64,000 bases of DNA, from positions 62,001-126,000 of the forward strand of contig DATMAG010000089.1 of the NCBI GenBank assembly GCA_035560235.1, given 5' to 3'. The DNA is from DASRDU01 sp035560235 (GTDB lineage: Bacteria > Acidobacteriota > Blastocatellia > RBC074). A program made the position numbers and the translations under genes. Position 1 is the first letter of the stretch; each line of letters starts with the position of its first letter. The notes under the pieces are model-generated. The model was not told the origin of the DNA. It did not search any database and saw only the letters and a list, made by a program, of their open reading frames with translations. Positions 54,311-63,226 of the stretch are shown one piece after another.

Positions 54311-56395
54311 TTACTGCGGCACTCTGATGATGAACACGTCGCGCTGCGGCGAGCCGCCCCAGTTGCTCGTGAAGACCACGAAGCGACCGTCGCGGCTGAT
54401 CGTGGCGCGCGGCGTGTCCCAGTAATCACGAATGATCGAATGGTGATGCGCCAGCCGTTGCACCCGCTTCGAGCCGTCCGTCGCAACCAGAAAGATTTCG
54501 TTTTTGAAGACGCCGTAATTCGGCAGCTCGTTCGCGACATACTGACTCAGCAGCACCCACGAATCGCTGTCCTGCAGCATCGAGGCGTGACCCGCCTGGC
54601 TCCAGTCATTGCCGAATTCGACGACGGGAATGAAGATGTGCGGCGCATTGAGCCGCCGGAACAGATAACGATTGTTCCAGCGGTCAGCGCCGATCACGAA
54701 GCCCGCGCCGTTGTCCGAATGGCCGGGCGCGTAATCGGGCTGCCCGTCAACCAGTCGTTCAATAGTGCGCGTGCTCAGGTTGAGAATCTGCACCTCGAAC
54801 GCGCCGCCCGACGCTGTCCTTGAAGTTTTGATGACCACATACTGCCCCGACTTGTCCACCTGCACTTCATCCAGACCGGTGTCAGCCGCGCTGTAAATCT
54901 GATCGGTCGTCCGGTTCCAGGCCACGTAGCCGGTGACGTTGTAGTTGCTGTCCTTGCGGGTAAAGGCAAAAACGTTGTCATCGAGCGACCGGCTCATCTG
55001 CCACAGATTGCCGCTGCCAAGCTGCGGCGTGAAATCCCTGATGAGCCGGTAAGTATTCGTCGCCACGTTGTAAGCCCAGAGCCGCATGCCTTCGTGACAG
55101 AGCATCACGTCAGGATCGGTGCCGCTCCAGATCGCATCTTCAGCGCCCGGATAACCGCCCGTCGGCAGCGTCGCCATAAACAACGGTCGCCGGTTCGAAA
55201 CGCGAAAGTTGACCGGATCGAACGTAAAGACCGATTCACGGTCGCCGGAGAAGATGTAGAGCCGCGAATTGTCCTTGTTGAGACTCGGCCAGTAGGAATA
55301 GTAGGTGTTGTTGCCCGAACCATAACTGGCATCAGTCACGCGCAGGATCGTGGTGCGAAAGACCGGATCGGTGAACGTCCCACCGGCAGGCGGCAGCGCA
55401 GGCGGCGGCGGTTCGGGATAGACGCCGTAATCGCTGATCGTGCCGCCGCTGTCAGGCGTCGGCACAGTGCGAAAAGTGAAATCGGCAGAAACCGCACTGA
55501 GGCCTGCCGCGCTCGCTGATCTGACGCGATAGTGATAGAGCGTGTCGGGCCTCAGACCGGTGATCGTCACAGTATGGTTTGTGACAAGCGAGGTGTCGAG
55601 TCCGGTCTGGCTGCCGTAACTGGTGCTCTGACCGTACTCAGCCTGCGAAGTAGACGGGACATCGGTGACCCAGGTGACAGTCGCGCTGCTGTCGGTGAGT
55701 GTCGTTCTGGTCACGGCGCTGATGACCGGCGGTTTTTGTTCTCCACCGCCTCCACCACCGGAGCCGCCTGTGGTTCCGGCAGTAATGCGGGCGCTGTTGA
55801 TCGTTGCGCCCGTGCTGACGAGCGAAACATTCAGCACGAGCGGATAGGTCGGCGCGGTGCTGCTCGTGTAAAAGGCTCGCCCGTTCTGGTAGTACCTGAC
55901 CCTGCCAGCCTCAAGCGTAATCCGAAAGATGTCGCCCGACTGATATTTCACTTCAAACCTGTAAGCCTGATTCTGTTCGCGCACCTCAGCCACGCCGAAA
56001 TCGGTGAGCTTGATCGAAAACTTCAGATTGTTGTAGTCGGTCCCGGCATTGCCCGCGCTCAGCCCCGCGAACCTGAGGCGATTGGTTTCAGTCGCGGTGA
56101 ATTCAACGTACCCATCGCCGGAAGTGAAGGACTGCTGCGAAACGGCTCCCGCATCAGGGCAGCCGTCACAGCCGGATGTTTTTCTGAGCGAATTGCCGGT
56201 GGCCGTGACATTGACCTTGCTGGTCCAGACGACATCAGCCGGGCCTGGCGCGGCGACAGTTCTGGACGAAGGGTTGCGCGACTGACCGCCTGAGCCGCTG
56301 TCGCGAGTGCGGGTCTGAGCCGGAGTCAGCGAGGCCGGTGAAACAAGGGCCAGCAGTAAGGCAAGAAGCAGAGACAATCTTCCCTTGAGATTCAT
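54311..56395 (-). CDS. Secreted multi-domain protein with Con-A-like, fibronectin III and propeller domains
   Basis: About 694 residues. MNLKGRLSLLLALLLALVSP is a signal peptide. A beta-sandwich follows (GDGYVEFTATETNRLRFAGL, about 90-220), then a Gly-rich linker (TTGGSGGGGGGEQK). A fibronectin type III domain (SSATVTWVTDVPSTSQAEYG, about 235-320) leads into a C-terminal beta-propeller-like region (NNTYYSYWPSLNKDNSRLYI, GQYVVIKTSRTASGG, RDVFIIRVPQ). It looks like an exported glycan- or surface-binding protein. The ribosome site CAGGGAGGAATAAA directly before ATG 56395 decides the start over the longer frame to 56515. It is the only gene of its strand between two + genes and the next - block. 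Confidence 0.8.
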   Translation of the reverse strand: MNLKGRLSLLLALLLALVSPASLTPAQTRTRDSGSGGQSRNPSSRTVAAPGPADVVWTSKVNVTATGNSLRKTSGCDGCPDAGAVSQQSFTSGDGYVEFTATETNRLRFAGLSAGNAGTDYNNLKFSIKLTDFGVAEVREQNQAYRFEVKYQSGDIFRITLEAGRVRYYQNGRAFYTSSTAPTYPLVLNVSLVSTGATINSARITAGTTGGSGGGGGGEQKPPVISAVTRTTLTDSSATVTWVTDVPSTSQAEYGQSTSYGSQTGLDTSLVTNHTVTITGLRPDTLYHYRVRSASAAGLSAVSADFTFRTVPTPDSGGTISDYGVYPEPPPPALPPAGGTFTDPVFRTTILRVTDASYGSGNNTYYSYWPSLNKDNSRLYIFSGDRESVFTFDPVNFRVSNRRPLFMATLPTGGYPGAEDAIWSGTDPDVMLCHEGMRLWAYNVATNTYRLIRDFTPQLGSGNLWQMSRSLDDNVFAFTRKDSNYNVTGYVAWNRTTDQIYSAADTGLDEVQVDKSGQYVVIKTSRTASGGAFEVQILNLSTRTIERLVDGQPDYAPGHSDNGAGFVIGADRWNNRYLFRRLNAPHIFIPVVEFGNDWSQAGHASMLQDSDSWVLLSQYVANELPNYGVFKNEIFLVATDGSKRVQRLAHHHSIIRDYWDTPRATISRDGRFVVFTSNWGGSPQRDVFIIRVPQ

Positions 56396-57081
56396 TTTAT
56401 TCCTCCCTGTAATTTTTCTGTCAAAGTCAGCAACTGACAGTCGCGGTGCCGCAGACCGGGTGGGCGGGGCTGATCGCCGTTCGGGTGATCCGTTGACAGC
56501 CTGCACGGCACACAACTGTGTTCAGTGAGGACAGGGGGGCAAATACAGTCCGCGATTGATGGTGACGCACAACCGCGCCGACGCGCGGGCAGAAAGGGAA
56601 TCAGCCGGGCGCGTCGCAGGGGCACACGACAGATGCGAAATGCAAAAACACTTCGCCCCGCCTGCTGCGACGGCCCGGCACAGGAGCCTGCTGCGGCCAG
56701 GTTGTACGGTGATTGAAAAGTCCGGTGAGTTTATGGAGGCAACCAGCCTGAAACGTTCTTCAGACCGCGATCATCATACAGATATTCCAGGCTGAGTCAA
56801 TCACGCAGGCTGATAAATTCCGGCTGAGCGGCTGCTGCTTCCATGAAAAGCAGCCACGAATGAACACGAATGCACACGAAACAAATCAGCTCAGCGAGCC
56901 CTGCGCGTGACCGCATTCTCAATTTTCCATTCTCAGTTCTCCATTCCCTGGAGAGAGCGGTGAGCGAAACACAGTTTCCTGCAGGGAATGGAGAACTGAG
57001 AATGGAGAGTGGAGAATGATCTCTGAGTTATTCGTCAACATTCGTGTTCATTCGCGGCTGCCTTTTCTTCTCTTCCACACT
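56396..57081. other. 686-base spacer with nested hairpin element I
   Basis: The first 440 bases show no gene I can support, although short frames exist on both strands. The right half is element I. The promoter of the 54311-56395 gene must lie here. Confidence 0.5.
56845..57067. repeat. Element I: nested inverted repeats (decamer outer, heptamer inner)
   Basis: Outer arms 56845-56872 and 57039-57067 are complementary with two mismatches and one base of length difference; the arms contain CACGAATG at a 10-base step. Inner arms 56914-56950 and 56982-57018 match at 34 of 37 positions and contain CATTCTC-type heptamers. Thus one site carries both repeat classes found elsewhere in the window. Confidence 0.88.
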
Positions 57082-58998
57082 TCAGGCAAAGACCGGAATC
57101 GCCTCTGCTGCCGACACGCTCAGCTCCGGCGCGGGCGCATCGAGATACGAGCGCTGCCAGAGTTCGAGCATCAGCAGCCCCCACAAATGCCGGGCGTTGT
57201 TGCGGCGGCCACGCTGATGCTCAGCAATCAGCGTTTCAACGGCCCGCTGATTGAACCAGCCGCGCTGGCGTGTCCGGCGCTCTGTCAGCGTTGTGTGCAG
57301 CAGGTCGCGCAGTTCGTGTCTGAACCAGTGACTGATCGGCACATCGAAGCCCTGCTTGGGACGATTGAGCAGTTCACGCGGAATCAGGTCAGCGACCGCC
57401 TGCTTGAAAATATACTTGGTCGTCGTCCCGCGCAGCTTGAGCGAGGCGGGGATCGTCAGCGCGAATTCGATCAGCTTGTGATCGAGCAGCGGCGCGCGCG
57501 CCTCAACTGAATGCGCCATGCTCATCCGGTCAACCTTGGTCAGAATGTCGCCCGGCAGATAGGTTTTGCTGTCGAGGCAGAGCAGGCGGTCAAGCGCTTC
57601 TGATGACTGAGTCTGTTCATACAAACGACGAAAGCGCGCGGCTGAATCGTGGCCCTGACACAATCGTCGCAGGCTGCCCGCCAGCAGTTCGCGTTTCGCC
57701 TCTTCATTGAAATACGAGAGGCTGTCCACATAGCGCGCGTCGGCATCGAGCGCGACGTTGCGCAGAAACCGCTTGCCGTAAGCCGCGCGCGGCAACGCGT
57801 CACTCGCCATGCGCATCAGCCTGCGCATCCATCGCGGCAGACGCTCGAACCGCGCCCGCTCGCGGTCGGTGACATAGCGTTCATAGCCGGCGAAGAGTTC
57901 ATCGCCGCCATCGCCTGACAGCACAACCCTGACGTGTTCGCTCGCCAGTTGTGAGACGAGATAAGTCGGAATGCTCGAAACATCAGCAAAAGGTTCGTCG
58001 TGATGACGAACGATTTCATCAACCAGCCGGCACGCATCCGGCGTGACGACGAATTCGTGATGCTCGGTGCCGAAATGCTGCGCCGTCAGCCGCGCCGAGC
58101 GCAGTTCATCAAAGCCCGCTTCAGTAAAGCCGATGGAGAAGGTTTTGACCGGCTGATTCATTTCACGCGCCATCAGCGCGACGACCGTGCTCGAATCAAT
58201 TCCGCCCGAGAGAAACGCGCCGAGCGGCACGTCGCTGATCAGTCGCAGCCGCACCGATTCGCGCAGCAGTTCGCGCAGTCGTTCGACATAATAAGTTTCA
58301 TCGCGTGCGGGCTGCGACGCTTCGAACTCGAAATCCCAGTAACGACGCGTGCGAATGCGGCCATTGTGAAACGTGAGCGTGTGGCCCGGCTCCAGCTTCC
58401 AGATGCCGCGAAAGGCCGTCGCCGGATCAGGGACGTAACCAAAGGTCAGGTAATCGGAGATGGCTTCAAAGCTGACCTCGCGGCGAATGGCCGGATGCTG
58501 CAGCAGCGATTTGATCTCTGAACCGAAGATCAGCGTTTCACCGGCAAGCGCGTAATGCAGCGGCTTCTTGCCGACGCGGTCGCGGGCCAGCAGCAGCAGC
58601 TGTTTTTTGCGATCATAAATCGCAAAGGCAAACATCCCGCGCAGCCGTTCGACGCACCGCTCGCCCAGCTCTTCGTAGAGGTGAATGATCGTTTCAGTAT
58701 CCGAGCTGGTCTGAAAGACGTGACCGCGCGCGAGCAGTTCAGCGCGCAGTTCGCGGTAGTTGTAGATTTCGCCGTTGAAGACGATCCACACCGAACCGTC
58801 CTCATTGGCGATGGGCTGATGACCGGCCTCCAGATCAATGATCGCCAGTCGCCGCATCCCGATGCCGAGGCCGCCTTCCAGATAAAAGCCTTCGTCATCC
58901 GGCCCGCGATGCGCGATCAGCCCGCACATCCGCGCCAGCACTGCGCGCTGCTCGGCGCGCGCCATCGTCGGCCCGAAAAATCCTGCAATGCCACACAT
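57082..58998 (-). CDS. asnB: Asparagine synthase-type amidotransferase, copy 2
   Basis: 638 residues. MCGIAGFFG starts with the nucleophile Cys2; FNGEIYNYRELRAELLARGH and SSDTETIIHLYEELGERCVE follow. The ATP loop is SGGIDSSTV near residue 265 and LSGDGGDELFAGYERYV is the next family block. It resembles copy 1 (37258) along its length but differs throughout, so the two are old paralogues, perhaps with separate substrates. In exosortase-type EPS loci this subfamily is a standard component. It is the last gene of a minus-strand block with the flippase and ligase. The symbol denotes the family only. Confidence 0.9.
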   Translation of the reverse strand: MCGIAGFFGPTMARAEQRAVLARMCGLIAHRGPDDEGFYLEGGLGIGMRRLAIIDLEAGHQPIANEDGSVWIVFNGEIYNYRELRAELLARGHVFQTSSDTETIIHLYEELGERCVERLRGMFAFAIYDRKKQLLLLARDRVGKKPLHYALAGETLIFGSEIKSLLQHPAIRREVSFEAISDYLTFGYVPDPATAFRGIWKLEPGHTLTFHNGRIRTRRYWDFEFEASQPARDETYYVERLRELLRESVRLRLISDVPLGAFLSGGIDSSTVVALMAREMNQPVKTFSIGFTEAGFDELRSARLTAQHFGTEHHEFVVTPDACRLVDEIVRHHDEPFADVSSIPTYLVSQLASEHVRVVLSGDGGDELFAGYERYVTDRERARFERLPRWMRRLMRMASDALPRAAYGKRFLRNVALDADARYVDSLSYFNEEAKRELLAGSLRRLCQGHDSAARFRRLYEQTQSSEALDRLLCLDSKTYLPGDILTKVDRMSMAHSVEARAPLLDHKLIEFALTIPASLKLRGTTTKYIFKQAVADLIPRELLNRPKQGFDVPISHWFRHELRDLLHTTLTERRTRQRGWFNQRAVETLIAEHQRGRRNNARHLWGLLMLELWQRSYLDAPAPELSVSAAEAIPVFA

Positions 58999-59028
58999 AA
59001 TCTGAATCCGAAAGGTGATCTGTCGAAG

Positions 59029-60186
59029 TTATGACGTGCGCGGCTGTCGCACCGGCTCCCAGGTGACGTGCGCCTGGCCGCGCAGGAATTTCAGCAGCGC
59101 CAGCACTGACGCCGCATTCGCCAGCACGAAGTAGTAAGGCACCGCCAGCAGCCCGAGCCGCAGCCGCAACCGGTCAGCGCACCAGCCCGCAAGAGCCATT
59201 GAGCAGGCCGCGCACTGCGCGATGAATGCGACGCGGTAAAAGACCGAATCAGCCGCAAGCAGCCAGTTTGAAAGCAGCGCCGCGAGCAGCCAGAACGGCA
59301 CCAGATAACGCAGCACTTTGTGCGAGAGCATCTGCCACGCGAACCAGCCGTGACGGCGCAGGTTCAGCACCGCGCGATAACGCGCCAGCACGCGCAGGGT
59401 CTGTTCGATCACGCGCACGCGCATGCGCCATTCATCGCGGCTGCGCTCGTTCGTTTCTTCAATCGCAATCGCGCCAGGCTCGTACACAGTGCGCAGACCC
59501 TGCAGGTGAATTTCGGTTGCAATGGCGAAATCATCAATCATGTCCTTCGCCAGTTTCGTGTGACAGCATCGCCGCACTGCATAAAGACAGCCGCTCACGC
59601 CGATCAGCGAACCGAGGCGGCTTTCAGCCATTCGCAGCAGCTTTTCGTAGCCCCAGTACGAACGGCAGCCTTTGCCCACAGCGGTTGTCCTGCGGTCAAC
59701 GTACACAAGCTGACCGGCGACGCAGCCGACTTCGGGATCAGCGAAACTGCGCACGAGCTGACGCAGCGCGTCGCGTTCGTACATCGTCGTCGCATCCGAA
59801 AAGACCAGAATCTCGCCCGTTGAAAGGCTGACGGCCTGATTCTGCGCGATGGTCTTGCCGTGTCGCTGAGACTGCCTGAACAGCTTCACGCCCCGTCCGG
59901 CAAAGCTCCTGACGATCTCATCAGTGCGATCGGTCGAGCAGTCGGACGCGACGATGATTTCAAGCTGATCCGGCGGATAATCGAGCGCCAGCGTGTTTTC
60001 AAGCTTCGCCGCCAGATCGCGCTCTTCGTTGTAAGCGGCGATGATGATTGAAACCATCGGCGTGATTTCAGCGCGACGCACGGGCCGCGCCAGCCACCGG
60101 CTCAGCACCAGCGCGAGCAGCGGATAGCCCGCCCACGTGTAGGCGATCAGCGCGATGGCGATAAATAAAATCAGTTCTGCCAGCAT
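59029..60186 (-). CDS. Family 2 glycosyltransferase, membrane-anchored
   Basis: 385 residues. The GT-A domain has VSIIIAAYNEERDLAAKLEN, LEIIVASDCSTDRTDEIVRS and an acidic FSDATTMYERDAL site, then GCLYAVRRCCHTKLAKDMID. N- and C-terminal hydrophobic segments (LIALIAYTWAGYPLLALV-type and FWLLAALLSNWLLAADSVFY) anchor it. Enzymes of this build make or extend a polymer or lipid-linked sugar. It overlaps the ligase stop by 16 bases. Confidence 0.87.
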   Translation of the reverse strand: MLAELILFIAIALIAYTWAGYPLLALVLSRWLARPVRRAEITPMVSIIIAAYNEERDLAAKLENTLALDYPPDQLEIIVASDCSTDRTDEIVRSFAGRGVKLFRQSQRHGKTIAQNQAVSLSTGEILVFSDATTMYERDALRQLVRSFADPEVGCVAGQLVYVDRRTTAVGKGCRSYWGYEKLLRMAESRLGSLIGVSGCLYAVRRCCHTKLAKDMIDDFAIATEIHLQGLRTVYEPGAIAIEETNERSRDEWRMRVRVIEQTLRVLARYRAVLNLRRHGWFAWQMLSHKVLRYLVPFWLLAALLSNWLLAADSVFYRVAFIAQCAACSMALAGWCADRLRLRLGLLAVPYYFVLANAASVLALLKFLRGQAHVTWEPVRQPRTS

Positions 60187-61574
60187 GGTTTTTCCTCAAA
60201 GCACTCGCGGCTCTCTGTCCAGAGCGCGCCCGGCGCGCATTCCGGCTTCGATTCGCGTGCTGCGTTTGCGCCGTCAGCCTCCTGCAGGCGTCTGAGCGCG
60301 AGCGCGTAGGCGACGGGGAAGTAGAGAAACCAGAGGTACTGAATCGAAGCGAAAATGCTGCACACCATGTAAGCGAAAAATGCCGCCTGCAATCCGGCAC
60401 TCAGCAGAAAATATTCTCTGCTTCGCGCCTCCGTCTGAGCGGCAGTGCGCCGCTCGATGCGCCGCAGTGATCGCAGCGGCGCAAGGATCAGCGTGAGATA
60501 GGCCAGCAGTCCCGCCAGCCCCAGTTCCGCCGCGATTTCAAGATAGGCGTTGTGAGCCTTCTTCTGATGGATCGAATAGATCGGAAAATTGCCGATGCCG
60601 AGACCGATGACCGGATGATGCAGCGCCAGTTCGGCGGCGCGCTCCATGACCTGTCTGCGTTCCTGCGCCGAGCCGGTCACGTCGGCTTCGTTGTTGAAGA
60701 TCGTCAGCAGCCGCTTGCCATAACCGCCCGGCATCAGCATCAGAAAGAGAAACACTGCCAGCGCGCCGGTCAGCGCCGATTTTATTCGCTGACGCCGCCC
60801 GAGCTTCCAGAGCAGACAGCTGCCCATCACCAGCAGACCCAGGAATCCGCCGCGTGAAAAGGTCACGATGGTCGCGGCTGACATCAGCGCCGTGAGTCCC
60901 AGATAAACCTGCCGCTTCAGCCCGCGCGCATTGAGCGCCAGCACCAGCGCGAGCGGAACGAGCAGGTTGAGCGCCGTTGCCAGATCATTCGGGTTGCCAA
61001 AGATGCCGCCGACAATTCCGGCCACGCGCTCGCCTTTCATCCGCAACTGCCCGATCACAAAACTTCTGATCACGTCCAGCGCGATCAGCGAGCCGCACCA
61101 CACCACCAGCCTTATGACGCTCCACAGCCGCTCCCGCGTGTCGAGCAGATTGACGAGCAGCAGAAAGGTCGTCAGCACCTTGAAAAACGAATCGGTAAGT
61201 TCAGCCAGACTGTCTGCCGGTGAAGCCGCAAGCGGCAGCAAGAGCCAGCCGAGCAGCCATATGAACACGACCATCCTCAGTTCAAGCGGCCACCTCGTGA
61301 TTCGTTCGCCCCGGCTGAGCTTCGAGCTGAAATAAGCGATGAGCGTTCCGACTCCGACGATTCTTACAATCGGCAGCAGCGAGAAGAGGCCGGGAAAGAG
61401 TTCCTGCGGGCGCAGGTAGAGCAGCAGAATGAACGCATACAACCCCGCAAACGCCAGCCCGTGCGCGCCCGCCTGCGCTGATGGCACTGCGGATTCGATG
61501 AACGTTGCTTCCGCTTCGTCCCGGCTGCTGAAGAGCGTTCCCTTGTGTGAAGTTGTCACTGCAAACAATCGCAT
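60171..61574 (-). CDS. O-antigen ligase / Wzy-like polymerase
   Basis: About 467 residues with ten or more membrane helices. The periplasmic loop has HHPVIGLGIGNFPIYSIHQK then KAHNAYLEIAAELG, the typical Wzy_C/WaaL motif with the HN and E residues. FAGLYAFILLLYLRPQELFP near the N-terminus is seen in O-glycosylation ligases linked to exosortase loci. It would polymerise or ligate lipid-linked repeats in the periplasm. ATG 61574 starts two bases after the flippase stop; the frame to 61646 overlaps that gene and is less likely. Confidence 0.86.
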   Translation of the reverse strand: MRLFAVTTSHKGTLFSSRDEAEATFIESAVPSAQAGAHGLAFAGLYAFILLLYLRPQELFPGLFSLLPIVRIVGVGTLIAYFSSKLSRGERITRWPLELRMVVFIWLLGWLLLPLAASPADSLAELTDSFFKVLTTFLLLVNLLDTRERLWSVIRLVVWCGSLIALDVIRSFVIGQLRMKGERVAGIVGGIFGNPNDLATALNLLVPLALVLALNARGLKRQVYLGLTALMSAATIVTFSRGGFLGLLVMGSCLLWKLGRRQRIKSALTGALAVFLFLMLMPGGYGKRLLTIFNNEADVTGSAQERRQVMERAAELALHHPVIGLGIGNFPIYSIHQKKAHNAYLEIAAELGLAGLLAYLTLILAPLRSLRRIERRTAAQTEARSREYFLLSAGLQAAFFAYMVCSIFASIQYLWFLYFPVAYALALRRLQEADGANAARESKPECAPGALWTESRECFEEKPCWQN

Positions 61575-61576
61575 CT

Positions 61577-63103
61577 TCAGACTCCGGTTGATGAGGCAAA
61601 GCCGGGACGCACGAGGCGCACACAGCGCAGCAGCGCCAGCCGGCATTCAGCCTTTTCAGCTTCAGTCACTGCGCCCAGAACGAACGCGCAGAAAAGATAG
61701 ACGCCGCCCGCCACCGCGCCGCAGACGAGCAGGCGAACAAGTTCTCTCTGATCGGCCAGCTCCGTTTTCAGAAGGTGCGCCGCCGCAGCCGCGATCAGCG
61801 CAGCCATCGCGACCTTCACGAGTGGCATTGCCAGTTTCAGATCGCGTCGCCGCCAGCCCACCGCGCGACCGATGGCTGCGCTTGAAACGATCACATCCAG
61901 CGCGTACACGCAGACGACTGCCGTAATCACGCCCTGCAGTCCGGCCACGCGCAGCCCGGCATAAAGCGCCAGCCACGTCACGGGCAGAAGCAGGAGATAA
62001 AACTTCAGCCGGAAGAATCTGAACTGATCGAAGACGCGCATCAGATTGAGATGGCGACTCGTCATCAGCACCGAGCGCAGCAGGTTGACGGCATAAAGCG
62101 GCGCGGCGGCAAGATAGCTTTTCGTGAAGAGTACCGTGATGAATTCCACGCGCAGCACGAAGAGCAGCGCACAGAGCGGCAGCACCAGCAGGAGCATTTG
62201 TCGTGTGCCCTGCAGCCACATCGCAATCAGGCTCTGACGGTCGCCCTGGCTTTGATACCTGGCGGCTTCAGGTTCCAGCACGCTGTCGAATGAACCGACG
62301 AGCAGGCCCATCAGCGGCAGTTGCGAACAGCCGACCGAGTAGATCGCAAAGGCCGCCGGATCGAAGTAATGCGCGACGAAGTAATTGTGCAGATCGCCCT
62401 GCACGACGCCGACGCAGCCGCCCACGCCGAAGGGAAGGGCGTTGCGCAACTGCGCCGCGAACAATGACCAGTCAGGCGGCGCCGTCAGTCTGCCGAAACG
62501 ATGCCGCAGCCAGCAGAGCACCAGCGCAAGCTGCAGCAGGCTCTGCGCAATCGAAGCCGCGAGCATCGCGCCGACGCTGCGAAAGGCGAACGCCGCACCC
62601 GCCAGCATTGCGGCTTTTGTAAACTGACTGACGACGATCAGCACTGCTGCCGTGCGAAACTCTCTTGTCGCCACCAGCAGCGTGTCGAAACTCGAAGCCA
62701 CCAGCCCGGTCAGAATCGCCGCGCCCAGCAGCGGCACGTAAGCCGCGATTTCACCGCTCTGAAACAGAGCCGTGACCAGTTGCGGGCAGAGCAGAAAAGT
62801 CACCGCCACCGTCGCGCCCGACAGAAAATAGAAGATCAGCACGTTCTGAATCACCTGCTGCCGCCGCTCAGGGTGTCGTGCAATGAAACAGACGCCGCTT
62901 GCTCCAAACTGCAGGTGCAGCAGCGCCAGCGCCGTCGTCATAATCTGAAACACCTGCCGATAGAGGCCGAACTCGCTGTGACTGAGCGACCGCGCCAGCA
63001 CGAGCGGCACCGCAAACATCACCACGAAGGCGATCACATTCGCCGCCGTCAGCAGCGCGGCATTTCTCGTCAGCCGGGTTGATTCAGCACTGGTCTGATT
63101 CAT
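61577..63103 (-). CDS. Oligosaccharide flippase (Wzx / MOP superfamily)
   Basis: About 508 residues with 12-14 membrane helices. LTAANVIAFVVMFAVPLVLA and RSLSHSEFGLYRQVFQIMTT are the N-terminal half of the Wzx/MATE-type transporter, and FGVGGCVGVVQGDLHNYFVA belongs to the second half. It should flip lipid-linked glycan across the inner membrane. The start is ATG 63103; the frame to 63193 passes through element J. It is the first gene of the flippase-ligase-transferase-amidotransferase unit. Confidence 0.87.
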   Translation of the reverse strand: MNQTSAESTRLTRNAALLTAANVIAFVVMFAVPLVLARSLSHSEFGLYRQVFQIMTTALALLHLQFGASGVCFIARHPERRQQVIQNVLIFYFLSGATVAVTFLLCPQLVTALFQSGEIAAYVPLLGAAILTGLVASSFDTLLVATREFRTAAVLIVVSQFTKAAMLAGAAFAFRSVGAMLAASIAQSLLQLALVLCWLRHRFGRLTAPPDWSLFAAQLRNALPFGVGGCVGVVQGDLHNYFVAHYFDPAAFAIYSVGCSQLPLMGLLVGSFDSVLEPEAARYQSQGDRQSLIAMWLQGTRQMLLLVLPLCALLFVLRVEFITVLFTKSYLAAAPLYAVNLLRSVLMTSRHLNLMRVFDQFRFFRLKFYLLLLPVTWLALYAGLRVAGLQGVITAVVCVYALDVIVSSAAIGRAVGWRRRDLKLAMPLVKVAMAALIAAAAAHLLKTELADQRELVRLLVCGAVAGGVYLFCAFVLGAVTEAEKAECRLALLRCVRLVRPGFASSTGV

Positions 63104-63118
63104 TGCGTCAGAAGTCAG

Positions 63119-63219
63119 AGAAGAGCGGTCACGAGTGTTCACGAATGAAAGAGCGCTGCGGTTTGCTGAACCGGCATTCCTGTTCGTCTTCATTCGTGCG
63201 CATTCGTGGATGCTCTTCT
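63119..63219. repeat. Hairpin element J: 31-bp inverted repeat (25/31), decamer units
   Basis: Arms 63119-63149 and 63189-63219 match at 25 of 31 positions around 39 bases. Both contain CACGAATGAA with a second CACGA-type unit ten bases away. It lies between the deacetylase end and the flippase start. Confidence 0.8.
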
Positions 63220-63226
63220 GTTGTGA

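Noticed and set aside
56516..56840. Small genes on either strand in the 56.4-56.8 kb spacer
   Set aside because: Short frames are Arg-rich, lack ribosome sites and show no domain.
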